Shown here one piece after another: positions 18,674 to 28,122 of a stretch of DNA of 64,000 nucleotides. Every line of letters starts with the position of its first letter. The stretch's first letter is position 1. Source of the DNA: Alphaproteobacteria bacterium. GTDB taxonomy: Bacteria > Pseudomonadota > Alphaproteobacteria > Micropepsales > Micropepsaceae. The translations under genes and the position numbers were made by a program. The notes under the pieces are model-generated. The model did no database searches, was not told the DNA's origin, and saw only the letters and a list, made by a program, of their open reading frames with translations. The stretch is from contig CANJBZ010000001.1 of NCBI GenBank assembly GCA_947473475.1, positions 62,001 through 126,000 on the forward strand, written 5' to 3'.

Positions 18674-18725
18674 CGAGGAGTGGGTAATTTGGGCAGCCGT
18701 ATGAATTATTGCTTTGTCGCGCGCT

Positions 18726-19184
18726 CTACCGGCGCGGATGTTTTACCGCCATGAGCTGAATATTGAAGGTGAGCGCCTGCCCCCACAGATCGTTACCGGA
18801 ACGCTCTTCCCCATAGGCCAGCTTTGGGGGGACGACGACTTCCCATTCATCGCCCTCTTTCATCAGGGAGAGCACCTCTATCCAGCCTGGGATAACTTTA
18901 TTGACCGGCAAGTCGTGGGTTTCGCCCGGCTTGGTCTGATCGAAGATATAGCCGTCGACGCGCGTGCCCTTGTAGGCGACGGTCACGATATCGTCAGGGG
19001 CCGGCGTTGCGCCGCTCCCCGTCTTGATGACGCGGTATTGCAGCCCGCTTGGAAGGATAACGACGCCGGGTTTCTTGGCGTTCGCCGCGAGCAATTCGCG
19101 GTTGGCTTGCGGGCTGATGTCGCCAGCAAGGGCCGGCGTTGCGAGCGCAATGCTCAGAAGGATGGAGGCGAACCAGACGCGCAT
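18726..19184 (-). CDS. FKBP-type peptidyl-prolyl isomerase, exported
   Basis: 152 aa from the ATG at 19184, preceded by ACAGGA; this start gives a clean signal peptide (MRVWFASILLSIALATPALA). The FKBP domain covers about residues 50-148 (LQYRVIKTGSG, VTVAYKGTRVDG, VIPGWIEVLSLMKEGDEWEV, PPKLAYGEE). It catalyses prolyl cis-trans isomerisation, here in the periplasm. The gene starts 11 bases after the M16 peptidase stop, so both form one operon, possibly for envelope protein quality control. Confidence 0.88.
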   Translation of the reverse strand: MRVWFASILLSIALATPALAGDISPQANRELLAANAKKPGVVILPSGLQYRVIKTGSGATPAPDDIVTVAYKGTRVDGYIFDQTKPGETHDLPVNKVIPGWIEVLSLMKEGDEWEVVVPPKLAYGEERSGNDLWGQALTFNIQLMAVKHPRR

Positions 19185-19195
19185 AGCTATTCCTG

Positions 19196-22039
19196 TCATT
19201 TCGGGGACACGACGAGCTTCCAAGCCCGCTCCTCCGTCAGATATTTTTGGGCCACGCGTTGTACATCGGACGGCGTGACGGTTTCCAGACCCGGCCGGGC
19301 ATCGCGAACGAGCTTCAGCCGCCGCTCGTCCGTCTGCGCTCCGGCCAGAGCGCCGACCCAGTATCCGTTGGTTTCCAGCGCCTTTTCCAGCGAATCGACC
19401 TCCGGCTTGCGCGCCCGTTCAAACTCGTCGGTGCTGACCGGGCGGTCGCGCAGATCGGCGGTGACCTGTTTTACCGTATCGTAGAAAAGCTGCGCCTTTT
19501 CCGGCGGAATTTCGGCATAGGCGGCGATGTACCCATAGCCGGGGAAGATGCGCGACGCACTGGCCGTGGCTGACGGGGAGTAGGTGGCGCCGTCCTTGAT
19601 CCGCAATTGCTCCATCAGCCGGAATTGCAGAACGTCGGTCAGAACCCGCCGTGCCGCGGATTCGGAGTCGGAATAGACGTCCGTCGTTTGCCACGCGATG
19701 GCGGCAACACCCTGGTCCGCGCGTCCCGCGTGGCGCAACACCACGGGCTCCGCCACGGCGGCCGGGAATTTGACATCGCCGGCTTTAGGCTGCGGCATGG
19801 CCGAGCCACGGCGCTGCGGCAAGGCGCCAAAGGTCGAAGCGACAGACTTAACCGCCTGATCCACCGTGATGTCGCCGACCATGGTGATTTCCATGGGCGC
19901 GTCCGCGAGCGCCGGGGTCAGGATCGCCTTGACCTGTTCGAGCTTCGCCGACTGCACATCGGCGAGCGTCGGATAGGCCCAGCGTGCGTCGCCGGGATGC
20001 AGCAGTTCGGGCAGCTTTGCGCCAAACAGCGACATGGGCGTCGAGTCCAGCTTCGGCAAGCTATCGGTCAGCGATGTCAGCCCTTGCTGAAAGGGCTCGG
20101 GCCGCCAGCCGGGCTTCGTGACATAGGCCGTCAGCAACTGCATCTCGATATCGAGATCGGCCGGACGCGTGGAGCCCGACAGCGTGAAGGCATCGTCGTC
20201 GACACCAAAGCCGACGCTGGTGATCTTGCCGGTCAACGTCCGGCGCAGATCGAGATAGCTCATCGCTTCCAATCCGCCGGCGACGAACACGTTAGTGTTG
20301 ATGACGGTGCGATCCTTCGGATAAGCGAGATCGCCGCCCGCGATGTTCACCGTCACCAAAACCTGATCGGCGCGATATTTCGTGGGCTTTACCGTCAGGC
20401 GAACGCCGTTCTCGAAACGGATGAATGTGGCGTCCAGATCGTCGACGTGACGGGTTTCCGCCACTTTTCCTGGAGCGCCGAAATTCGTGTATGGCCACGC
20501 CGCCAATTCCGGCTGTGCGGCGGTGTCGATGGGCGCGGCTTCCGCCCGTTGAAACACGGATGCGAGCGTTGCCTTGCCGCCTTCCACCGGCTTAGTGCCG
20601 GACAGAAACAGCAGCGGCCCGTTGCCGGCGAATGCGGCCTTCAGAGCCGCCGTGACCTGTGCCGGCGTGAGCCCCTTGACGAACTCCTTGACGAGTTCGA
20701 GGTCGGTCGCATCGCTCGTGTAAACGGTGTCGCGATCGATGGAGCCGATCAAGCCGTTGGCGATGCCGCGCGAGGTCTGTGTCGATGCGGACGCGACCGC
20801 CGCTTCTTCGCGCGTTATCGCTGAGGTGATCTGCCGGTCCAGTTCGCCTTTGGTGACGCCCTGCGCGATGATCTGCCGCCTGATTTTGTCGGCTTCCTCA
20901 AACGCCGTCTGCCATTTCTCCCCGGCATAACTGACCCGCAGCGATGCGATCTCGGCCGAGCGCGAGACATTTCCACGCGAAGCGCCCGCGGCCTGGAACG
21001 GTGGATCCGGCCTTTGCGCCGCATCGGCAAACCGCTGGTTGAGAATGGAAAAGCCAATTCCCTCAATGAAGTCCCGGCGTTGGTGCGCTTTGGTGTCCGG
21101 TGCATTGTCGTAAGGCGCGACCCAGGCAACCGACGCGCTTTGCGGCGCGCCGGCCTCCGTGAACACCATCGCTTCCTGGCCGCGGGTGAGCGGCGTTCCA
21201 AGGTTGGGGTCGCCACGGCCGGTGCCTTGGCCCTTCCAATCGGAAAAGCGGGTTTTGATGTCGCGCTCGATCGCATCGGGATCGATATCGCCCACGATCA
21301 CCAGCGTCGCGCGCTCCGGACGGTAATAGGCGCGGTAAAAGTCCGCAGCCTCGGAAACCGGCGCGTTGCGAATGATGTCGACTTTGCCGATCGGGTTGCG
21401 CTCCGGCGCGAGCTGCCCCTTCAGCAGGAATTTGCTCTGGGCTTCAAACGCGCGCGTGCCCGGGCCGTCGCGCAGACGCTCCTCGGATAGTACCGGCCCG
21501 CGTTCGGCGTCGAAGGAATCGGACTTCAGGCTCAATTCGGTCGCGACGTCGCGCAGCACCATGAACGCGGTGTTCAGTGTCTCCGGGTCGGACTTCGGAA
21601 CATCGAATTGGTAGATCGTCTGCGTCTGGCTGGTGCTGGCATTGGCGTCGGCGCCAACCCGCAAACCCAAACGCTGCATGGTCTGGAAAACGTCGCCCTC
21701 AGGTATGTGCGTCGATCCGCGAAAGGCCATGTGCTCCAGAAAATGCGCAAGGCCCTGCTGGGCATTGGATTCCATCAGCGAACCCGCGCCAATGCGCAGG
21801 CGGAACGACACTTCGCCCTTGGGAGTCTGGTTCTTCTTGATGGCGTAACGCATGCCGTTCGGCAGCACGCCGTAACGAATGGAGGCGTCGGCCGGCAGAT
21901 CGCTGCGGGTTTGCGCCCAGCTGGGAAGGGCCGCGTCGGCGGCTGCGGCGTAGCTGGCCGGTCCAGAAAGGGCAAAGAGAACCAGGCCGGCGGTAGCCGC
22001 CCGCGTGAGAAAACCCATAGGCCGCATTATGTTCACCAT
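19196..22039 (-). CDS. M16-family (insulinase-like) zinc peptidase, exported
   Basis: About 947 aa from the ATG at 22039; upstream and downstream ATGs (22084, 22027) are also possible. A signal peptide ends near SYAAAAD. The inverted zinc motif HFLEH lies in the first M16 domain (AHFLEHMAFRGSTH), and the third-ligand glutamate lies further on. The length fits two M16 units plus inactive C-terminal copies. Likely a periplasmic metallopeptidase that degrades peptides. Coupled to a downstream FKBP isomerase gene. Confidence 0.9.
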   Translation of the reverse strand: MVNIMRPMGFLTRAATAGLVLFALSGPASYAAAADAALPSWAQTRSDLPADASIRYGVLPNGMRYAIKKNQTPKGEVSFRLRIGAGSLMESNAQQGLAHFLEHMAFRGSTHIPEGDVFQTMQRLGLRVGADANASTSQTQTIYQFDVPKSDPETLNTAFMVLRDVATELSLKSDSFDAERGPVLSEERLRDGPGTRAFEAQSKFLLKGQLAPERNPIGKVDIIRNAPVSEAADFYRAYYRPERATLVIVGDIDPDAIERDIKTRFSDWKGQGTGRGDPNLGTPLTRGQEAMVFTEAGAPQSASVAWVAPYDNAPDTKAHQRRDFIEGIGFSILNQRFADAAQRPDPPFQAAGASRGNVSRSAEIASLRVSYAGEKWQTAFEEADKIRRQIIAQGVTKGELDRQITSAITREEAAVASASTQTSRGIANGLIGSIDRDTVYTSDATDLELVKEFVKGLTPAQVTAALKAAFAGNGPLLFLSGTKPVEGGKATLASVFQRAEAAPIDTAAQPELAAWPYTNFGAPGKVAETRHVDDLDATFIRFENGVRLTVKPTKYRADQVLVTVNIAGGDLAYPKDRTVINTNVFVAGGLEAMSYLDLRRTLTGKITSVGFGVDDDAFTLSGSTRPADLDIEMQLLTAYVTKPGWRPEPFQQGLTSLTDSLPKLDSTPMSLFGAKLPELLHPGDARWAYPTLADVQSAKLEQVKAILTPALADAPMEITMVGDITVDQAVKSVASTFGALPQRRGSAMPQPKAGDVKFPAAVAEPVVLRHAGRADQGVAAIAWQTTDVYSDSESAARRVLTDVLQFRLMEQLRIKDGATYSPSATASASRIFPGYGYIAAYAEIPPEKAQLFYDTVKQVTADLRDRPVSTDEFERARKPEVDSLEKALETNGYWVGALAGAQTDERRLKLVRDARPGLETVTPSDVQRVAQKYLTEERAWKLVVSPK

Positions 22040-22220
22040 CGCAGTGGAACCGGGAATATAGGGTTTCCCCGGCTTTTGCGCCATTCACACAGGTGCGATT
22101 TCCGGGCTTGGCCAAGTAATTCGAGCAGCGGGAAACCCTCGTGAAAATCGGCAGGAAGACAGGGATTATCGGGACTACCGGGTGATATAAGGGCGGGCGG
22201 CATTACACAGCTTTCATCTC

Positions 22221-22979
22221 ATGAGCATTGAAGACAGCCTTCGCACGCGCATAGCCCGTGCCTGCCGTGTGCTTGGCGCGATGGAACTCACCCGGGCGCT
22301 GCGCGGCCATATCAGCGCGCGCATTCCCGGGACAAACCGGATTTTTGTGCGCGCCCGGGGCCCCGCCGAGCAGGGCGTGCGCTTCACCACGGAAGACGAA
22401 ATCGTTGAGGTCGATCTCGACGGCAAGCCGGTTGCCGGTATGCCCAAAGGTCTGCGGACGCCGAGCGAGATTTACATCCACACCGAGATTCTGCGCGCGC
22501 GGCCCGATGTTAACGCGGTGCTGCATCTGCATCCGCCGACCGTGGTTCTTTTCACCGTCACGGGTACGCCCTTGCTTCCCATCTATGGCGCGTACGATCC
22601 GCAGGGGCTGGGGATAGCACTGGAAGAGCCGCCCCTGTTCGACAGCAGCGTGCTGATCAACACGCCTGAGCTTGGCCGTCAGCTCACCGCGGTCATCGGC
22701 GGCAAGCGTGCCTGCCTTATGCGCGGCCACGGCATCACCACGGCTGCGGGTTCCATCGAGGAAGCCGGCGTCATCGCGCTCGGGCTCAACGAGCTGGCCA
22801 CGCTGAATTATCAGGCGCGCCTGCTCGGTACCCCGCAGCCGATATCGCAAGCCGACCGTGACGCGCTTCAGCCCGCGATCAAGCGTCTGGCCGAGAATGG
22901 CGCGGCGCCGGGAGAGCCCGGCCCTTCAATCGCCGCCGAATGGCGCTATTACTGCCGGCTGACGGGGGAAAGCGCCTGA
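22221..22979 (+). CDS. Class II aldolase/adducin-family protein
   Basis: 252 aa. Zinc ligands of the family are visible: His102 and His104 (LHLHPPTV) and His170 (RGHGITTA), with a likely catalytic Glu83 (PSEIYIHTEI). Members cleave or decarboxylate sugar phosphates or hydroxy acids; those beside carboxylate transporters often act on aldol-type acids. It is upstream of the S46 peptidase gene on the same strand with a 66-base gap. The substrate is unknown. Confidence 0.87.
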   Translation: MSIEDSLRTRIARACRVLGAMELTRALRGHISARIPGTNRIFVRARGPAEQGVRFTTEDEIVEVDLDGKPVAGMPKGLRTPSEIYIHTEILRARPDVNAVLHLHPPTVVLFTVTGTPLLPIYGAYDPQGLGIALEEPPLFDSSVLINTPELGRQLTAVIGGKRACLMRGHGITTAAGSIEEAGVIALGLNELATLNYQARLLGTPQPISQADRDALQPAIKRLAENGAAPGEPGPSIAAEWRYYCRLTGESA

Positions 22980-23045
22980 AGGCGCGGCTTGGAGCGTTTG
23001 GGGTAGGCTGACATACTGTCCCTCTGCTGCATGAACGGAAGATCC

Positions 23046-25106
23046 ATGCGTTTCAAATCCTTGCTCATAAGCCTGCTTATGTCCGCCGCCGTGCCTGCCT
23101 TCGCCGATGAAGGCATGTGGACGTTCGACAATTTCCCTGCCGCGCAGGTGAAACAGAAATACGGCGTCACCATCGATCAGAAATGGCTCGACCATGTACG
23201 CGCCGGCGCGGTGCGGCTGGCCGGCGGCTGTTCCGCCTCCGTCGTTTCGCCGAACGGGCTGGTGCTGACCAACCATCATTGTGTGGCGGGCTGCGCGCAG
23301 AATTTGTCTTCGCCCGAACACGATTACGTCAAGAACGGGTTCTTCACTGCGCGCAATGAGGACGAAAAACAGTGCCCAGGCGTGCAGGCGGAAATTCTTG
23401 AAACGATGGACGATATGGCGTCCGCCATGGATCGAGCCACCGCGGGCAAAGCCGGCGATGCGTTTGCGCGGGCGCGCGATGCGGAAATCGCCGTCATCGA
23501 GAAGAACGCCTGCATGGGCAAGGAAGCCACCCATCGCTGCCAGGTGATCGCGCTATATGATGGCGGGCAGTACAAACTCTACACCTATCGCAAATATTCC
23601 GATGTGCGTCTGGTGTTCGCGGTTGAGTTCGACACCGCCTTCTTCGGCGGCGATCCCGACAATTTCAATTTTCCCCGCTACGACCTCGATTTCTCGTTTC
23701 TGCGTCTGTACGAAAACGGCAAACCCGTTACGACGCCGGACTTCCTGAAATGGAACGCGTCTGCCCCAAAAGAGGGAGAGCCGGTGTTCGTCGCCGGTAA
23801 CCCCGGCGGCACCGACCGGCAATTGACGGAATCGCAACTCATCACTTTACGCGACAGCACGCTGCCCTTTGGCTTGTTCCTGGGGGCAGAATTGCGTGGA
23901 CGCTATACGCGGTTCGCGCAAGAAAACGCGGAACATGCGCGCATCGTCAACCGCGATTTGTTTGGCCTGGAAAATGGGCTGAAAGCGCAGCGCGGCGAAT
24001 ATGAAGCGCTGCTTCAGCCTGCGCTGATGGCCGATAAGCACAAAGCGGATGTAGAACTGAAAGCCCGGGTCGATGCCGATCCAAAGCTGAAAGCGCAAAT
24101 CGGCGATCCCTGGGCCGAGATTGCGCGCGCGCAAAACGAACGCGCTGCGCTGGCCAAACGCTATTACTTCATGGAAACGCGCGCCGGTGGCGGCTCTTCG
24201 CTTTACGGGTATGCGCACACTTTGGTGCGAGCGGCGGCGGAACGCGCCAAGCCTAACGGCGAACGCATGCGCGAATATGCCGATGCGCGGTTGCCGTTGG
24301 TGGAACGCGGGCTGTTGGCGCAGCGTCCCATCGAGAATGACGTCGAGCAGCTGAAGCTTGATTTCTGGATGACAAAACTGCGCGAGGAACTGACGGCCGA
24401 CGCGCCCGAAACCAAACTGGTGCTGGGAAAAGAATCGCCGGAAAACCTCTCGCGCGCATTGCTGACAAGCAAGCTTGCCGATCCTGCCGTTCGCAAGCGC
24501 CTGTGGGACGGCGGTATGGAAGCGATCAGGGCTTCGGACGATCCGATGATCAAGTTCGCGCTGAAGCTGGACGAACCGGGCCGGGCCATCCGCAAGCAAT
24601 ATGAGGAGCGCGTCTCCGGTCCGATCGACCGCGCCGCGGAGCGCATCGCCAAAGCACGTTTTGCTGTCTATGGAACCAGCGTCTATCCCGACGCGACGTT
24701 CTCGCTGCGGCTGACATACGGGAAGATTACGGGTTGGACGGAACCCGGCCGCACAATTCCGCCATTTACTACATTCGCGGGCCTGTACGATCGGGCGACC
24801 GGCGAGCCGCCGTTCCGTTTGGCGCCGCGCTGGGTGGATGCCAAAACGAAGATCGACTTGAATACCGTCTTCAATATGTCTTCCGACAACGACATTATCG
24901 GCGGCAATTCGGGTTCCCCCTTGCTGAACGCGAAGGCGGAAGTCATCGGCGCCATCTTTGATGGGAACATCCATTCCCTCGGCGGGGATTATTACTTTGA
25001 CGGCAAGCTCAATCGGGCGGTGACGGTTTCCACCGCCGCGATCACCGAAGCGCTTACCAAGGTTTATGGCCAGCCCCGGCTTGTTTCGGAGTTGACGGGA
25101 AGGTGA
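23046..25106 (+). CDS. S46-family serine peptidase (DPP7/DPP11 type)
   Basis: 686 aa from the ATG at 23046, behind GGAAGA, which gives a signal peptide (SLLISLLMSAAVPAFA). The trypsin-like catalytic His is in VLTNHHCV (His77/His78) and the nucleophile is Ser622 in IIGGNSGSP. The S46 alpha-helical insert fills the middle. Family members release dipeptides from oligopeptide N-termini in the periplasm. The S1 specificity (DPP7 versus DPP11) cannot be fixed by eye. Its role may be peptide scavenging together with the M16 peptidase. Confidence 0.9.
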   Translation: MRFKSLLISLLMSAAVPAFADEGMWTFDNFPAAQVKQKYGVTIDQKWLDHVRAGAVRLAGGCSASVVSPNGLVLTNHHCVAGCAQNLSSPEHDYVKNGFFTARNEDEKQCPGVQAEILETMDDMASAMDRATAGKAGDAFARARDAEIAVIEKNACMGKEATHRCQVIALYDGGQYKLYTYRKYSDVRLVFAVEFDTAFFGGDPDNFNFPRYDLDFSFLRLYENGKPVTTPDFLKWNASAPKEGEPVFVAGNPGGTDRQLTESQLITLRDSTLPFGLFLGAELRGRYTRFAQENAEHARIVNRDLFGLENGLKAQRGEYEALLQPALMADKHKADVELKARVDADPKLKAQIGDPWAEIARAQNERAALAKRYYFMETRAGGGSSLYGYAHTLVRAAAERAKPNGERMREYADARLPLVERGLLAQRPIENDVEQLKLDFWMTKLREELTADAPETKLVLGKESPENLSRALLTSKLADPAVRKRLWDGGMEAIRASDDPMIKFALKLDEPGRAIRKQYEERVSGPIDRAAERIAKARFAVYGTSVYPDATFSLRLTYGKITGWTEPGRTIPPFTTFAGLYDRATGEPPFRLAPRWVDAKTKIDLNTVFNMSSDNDIIGGNSGSPLLNAKAEVIGAIFDGNIHSLGGDYYFDGKLNRAVTVSTAAITEALTKVYGQPRLVSELTGR

Positions 25107-25174
25107 TTTTTCCCGCACGACAGGCCTGGGGATTGCGGTTAAACTCCGCGCCCGCCGGGAGGGATCACACGCCT

Positions 25175-26152
25175 ATGCGCTTGTTCAGAAAACAATTTTC
25201 CGCACTGTGCGCGGTGGCGGCGATTGCCGTTCTCGCGATGCCGGCATCGGCGCAGAACGCGCCGCAAAAGATTCCCTATCCGGTGAAAGTGGTCACCCTC
25301 GTGACCCATTCGAGCCCCGGCGCGGGCAGCGATGTTTTCCTGCGCGAACTCGTGCGGTACCTGCAGAAATACGTGAATGCGACCTTCATCGTGGAAAACG
25401 ATGAAGGCGGTTCCGGCGCGAAGGCGGTTTCCCGCGTGGCGAGCGCGCGGCCCGATGGCAGCATGCTGTATGCCTCGTCACCCACCTACATTCTTACGTC
25501 GCTGTTGAGTAAGCCGGCCAACACCTATCGCGATCTGGAACCGATGGCGAATTTCTTTACCGATTCCGAAGTCATCTATGTTCGCGCCGAAAGCTCGATC
25601 AAAACCGTAAAAGACTTGATCGACCGCGCCAAGACGACGCGCGGGCGTTGGGGCGCGGCAAATCCAGGCTCGCTGGAGCGTCAGGCGGCCGAGCAATTGA
25701 AGATTGCCGCCAAGGTGAACGCCGCCGTCGTCAGCCATGAAGGCGGCGGCGATATGATGATCAATGTGCTGAATGGCACGCTGGACATGGGCGTGGGGGA
25801 GATGGAGGAAATCCGCGCACAATACGAAGCCAAAAAGATACGTGTGATTGCTACCTTCAACGGCGAGCGCATTCCGGCGCTGTCCGATATGCCGACTGTG
25901 AAAGAGTCCGGATATAATGTGGTGCTGGTGAAATTCCGCGGCATCGCCGGGCCAAAAAATTTGCCGCCGGCCATTACGAAAATCTGGGATGATGTGGCGC
26001 AAAAGATTCTCGCCGATCCGGATTATCAGAAGGTCTACAACGCCGAGCATCTGTCGCCGCATTTCATTGGGCACGAGCAATATGGGCCATTCATCGCGAA
26101 ATTCGCGGCGGATACCGGAGCCTATCTGAAGAGCACCGGCGTCATCCGGTGA
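25175..26152 (+). CDS. TctC-type periplasmic solute receptor of a TTT system
   Basis: 325 aa from the ATG at 25175, behind GGGAGGGATC, with a signal peptide ending at PASAQ. The family start VKVVTLVTHSSPGAGSDVF and the ligand loops (SSPTYILTSLL, EGGGDMMINVLNG) are visible. It binds a carboxylate in the periplasm and passes it to the TctB/TctA genes that follow directly. It differs from the two orphan receptors at 4017 and 59541, so its ligand is probably different. Confidence 0.9.
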   Translation: MRLFRKQFSALCAVAAIAVLAMPASAQNAPQKIPYPVKVVTLVTHSSPGAGSDVFLRELVRYLQKYVNATFIVENDEGGSGAKAVSRVASARPDGSMLYASSPTYILTSLLSKPANTYRDLEPMANFFTDSEVIYVRAESSIKTVKDLIDRAKTTRGRWGAANPGSLERQAAEQLKIAAKVNAAVVSHEGGGDMMINVLNGTLDMGVGEMEEIRAQYEAKKIRVIATFNGERIPALSDMPTVKESGYNVVLVKFRGIAGPKNLPPAITKIWDDVAQKILADPDYQKVYNAEHLSPHFIGHEQYGPFIAKFAADTGAYLKSTGVIR

Positions 26153-26607
26153 TGCGCAAAGATATTTTCAGCAGCGCAATACTGCTTGCGATTGCCGGCG
26201 TGTACTATTGGGTTTCGACGGATATTCCGACGAGTACGCTCGAGGACGAGGTAGGCCCGCGGGGGCTGCCCGTCGTGCTCGCGATTCTTCTCGCGATGGT
26301 GGCTGTTGTCATCGGCACGCGGGCGTTCATGACAGCGCCCGTCGCGGGTGGAGCTCCCGAGGATGTGGAGGCCCCATGGCCGCGTGCCATGGGGATGTGG
26401 CTCATCGGCGCCGCTTATATTCCAGCGGCCGATTTTCTCGGCTATTGGATCGCGCTGCTGCTGTTGATCTCGGTCGTTGCGTTTTATGAAGGCATGAAGT
26501 TTTCCTGGCGCTCGGCGCTGGTGGCATTGGGCGGCGCGACATTCTTCTGGCTTCTGTTCAGCGTGCTGCTTGGGGTGCGCGTTCCCGAAGCCCGGTTGTT
26601 CGGCTAA
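26152..26607 (+). CDS. TctB-family small membrane subunit of a TTT transporter
   Basis: 151 aa with four membrane segments (DIFSSAILLAIAGVYYWVS, LPVVLAILLAMVAVVIG, MWLIGAAYIPAADFLGYWI, ALVALGGATFFWLLFSVLLG). Topology and position between receptor and TctA identify it as the poorly conserved small TctB subunit. Its ATG overlaps the receptor stop (TGATG), showing coupling. Confidence 0.85.
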   Translation: MRKDIFSSAILLAIAGVYYWVSTDIPTSTLEDEVGPRGLPVVLAILLAMVAVVIGTRAFMTAPVAGGAPEDVEAPWPRAMGMWLIGAAYIPAADFLGYWIALLLLISVVAFYEGMKFSWRSALVALGGATFFWLLFSVLLGVRVPEARLFG

Positions 26608-26628
26608 CGGGGCAGGGCCGGGGGGCAC

Positions 26629-28122
26629 ATGGAACAATTCTTCACCGCGGTTTCGATGCTGTTCACGACGTGGGTCGTGCCGGCCGCGCTTGGCGGTTTG
26701 ATCTGGGGCATCCTTGGCGGCGCCACACCGGGCCTGTCGGCGTCCATTACGATGGCGCTGCTGCTGCCGTTTACCTACGCGATGCCACCCATGCCGGCGA
26801 TCGTGATGCTGGCCACCTGCTACATCGGCGCGGAATATGGCGGCTCCATTCCAGCCATTCTCATCCGCACGCCGGGCACCAATGCTTCGGCCGCAACCAT
26901 CATGGATGGCTATGAGATGAACCGGCAAGGCCGTGCCGGCGAAGCGCTTGGGCTTTCCTTGTGGTCAGGCGTGGTGGGCGGCCTGTTCGGCCTCGCCATG
27001 CTGATCTTGCTGACGGAGCCGCTTTCGCGGCTGGCGCTGCTGTTCAAGCCGACAACCTATTTCGGCCTGGGCATTCTGGGTCTGTCCGTCATCGCCTCGC
27101 TATCGAGCAAATCGTTGTTGAAGGGACTCGCGGCCGCCCTGGTTGGATTGATGATCTCGACCATCGGAACCGACCCCATTTCCGGTGTTTCGCGTTTTAC
27201 ATTCGGTGCGCCTGATTTGCTGGATGGCATTGCTCCGCTGTTTGTTATGGTCGGGCTGTACGCGATGACGGAGTTGATGATGCGAGCCGGCATTATGGGC
27301 AACATCATCAAACCCAACGCCTCGATCCGCGTGCGTCTGCCGCGGCTTCCGATGATGAAAAAGGTGGCGCGCTCACAGGCGATCGGCTGCGGCATCGGCA
27401 CGGTCGAAGGGCTGATGCCGGGTGCCGGAGGAACGGTGGCTGCCTTCATCGCTTACAACGAGTGCAAACGCTGGTCGAAGACGCCGGAAGAATTCGGCCA
27501 CGGCGCGCCGGAAGGGGTCGCCGGTCCCGAAGCCGCCAATAATACGGTCGCCAGCGCGTCCCTGATACCGCTTCTTTCGTTCGGCATTCCCGCATCGAAT
27601 TCGGGGGCGGTTCTTCTGGGCGGGTTGTTGATTCACGGGCTGCTGCCGGGGCCGCGTTTGTTCGAGCAGAATTCCGACGTCGTGCTCGGCATCTATGTTG
27701 GCTCGTTCGTCGCCGATATCGCGCAAGTGGTGGTTGGGGCGGTGATCCTGCCGCTGTGCGTGTGGCTGGTGAACCGGCCAAAGCCATACCGGTCGGCCTT
27801 CATTCTCGCGTTAATCTTGTCGGGCGTATACACCGTGCACATGTCGCTGTTCGACGTCGGTATTGTGCTGGCATCGGGCATGCTCGGTTACTTCATGAAA
27901 TATTTCGGCTATCCCTTCCTTCCTGCCGTTCTTGGCGTTGTGCTTGGAAATTTGGTCGAGTCCAATTACCGGCGTTCGCTGGTGCTTTCGGGCGGCGATC
28001 TCGGCATCTTTCTGGAAGATCCCATCGCGATTGGCTTCTTCATTGCGGCTGCGCTCATCATGGCCGGCGCGCTCCTTGCCGAATGGCGCGCCTCCCGCGT
28101 CCGAAAGGCGGTTTCTGCGTGA
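26629..28122 (+). CDS. TctA-family large permease subunit of a TTT transporter
   Basis: 497 aa, the usual TctA size, with about 12 membrane segments. The family-typical blocks are present: GGATPGLSASITMALLLPFT, IGAEYGGSIPAILIRTPGT, GTVEGLMPGAGGTVAAFIAY and SFGIPASNSGAVLLGGLLIH. It is the sodium- or proton-driven carboxylate channel of the system. GGGGGG precedes the ATG. Its TGA overlaps the GTG of the MmgE/PrpD gene, tying transport to metabolism of the imported acid. Confidence 0.92.
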   Translation: MEQFFTAVSMLFTTWVVPAALGGLIWGILGGATPGLSASITMALLLPFTYAMPPMPAIVMLATCYIGAEYGGSIPAILIRTPGTNASAATIMDGYEMNRQGRAGEALGLSLWSGVVGGLFGLAMLILLTEPLSRLALLFKPTTYFGLGILGLSVIASLSSKSLLKGLAAALVGLMISTIGTDPISGVSRFTFGAPDLLDGIAPLFVMVGLYAMTELMMRAGIMGNIIKPNASIRVRLPRLPMMKKVARSQAIGCGIGTVEGLMPGAGGTVAAFIAYNECKRWSKTPEEFGHGAPEGVAGPEAANNTVASASLIPLLSFGIPASNSGAVLLGGLLIHGLLPGPRLFEQNSDVVLGIYVGSFVADIAQVVVGAVILPLCVWLVNRPKPYRSAFILALILSGVYTVHMSLFDVGIVLASGMLGYFMKYFGYPFLPAVLGVVLGNLVESNYRRSLVLSGGDLGIFLEDPIAIGFFIAAALIMAGALLAEWRASRVRKAVSA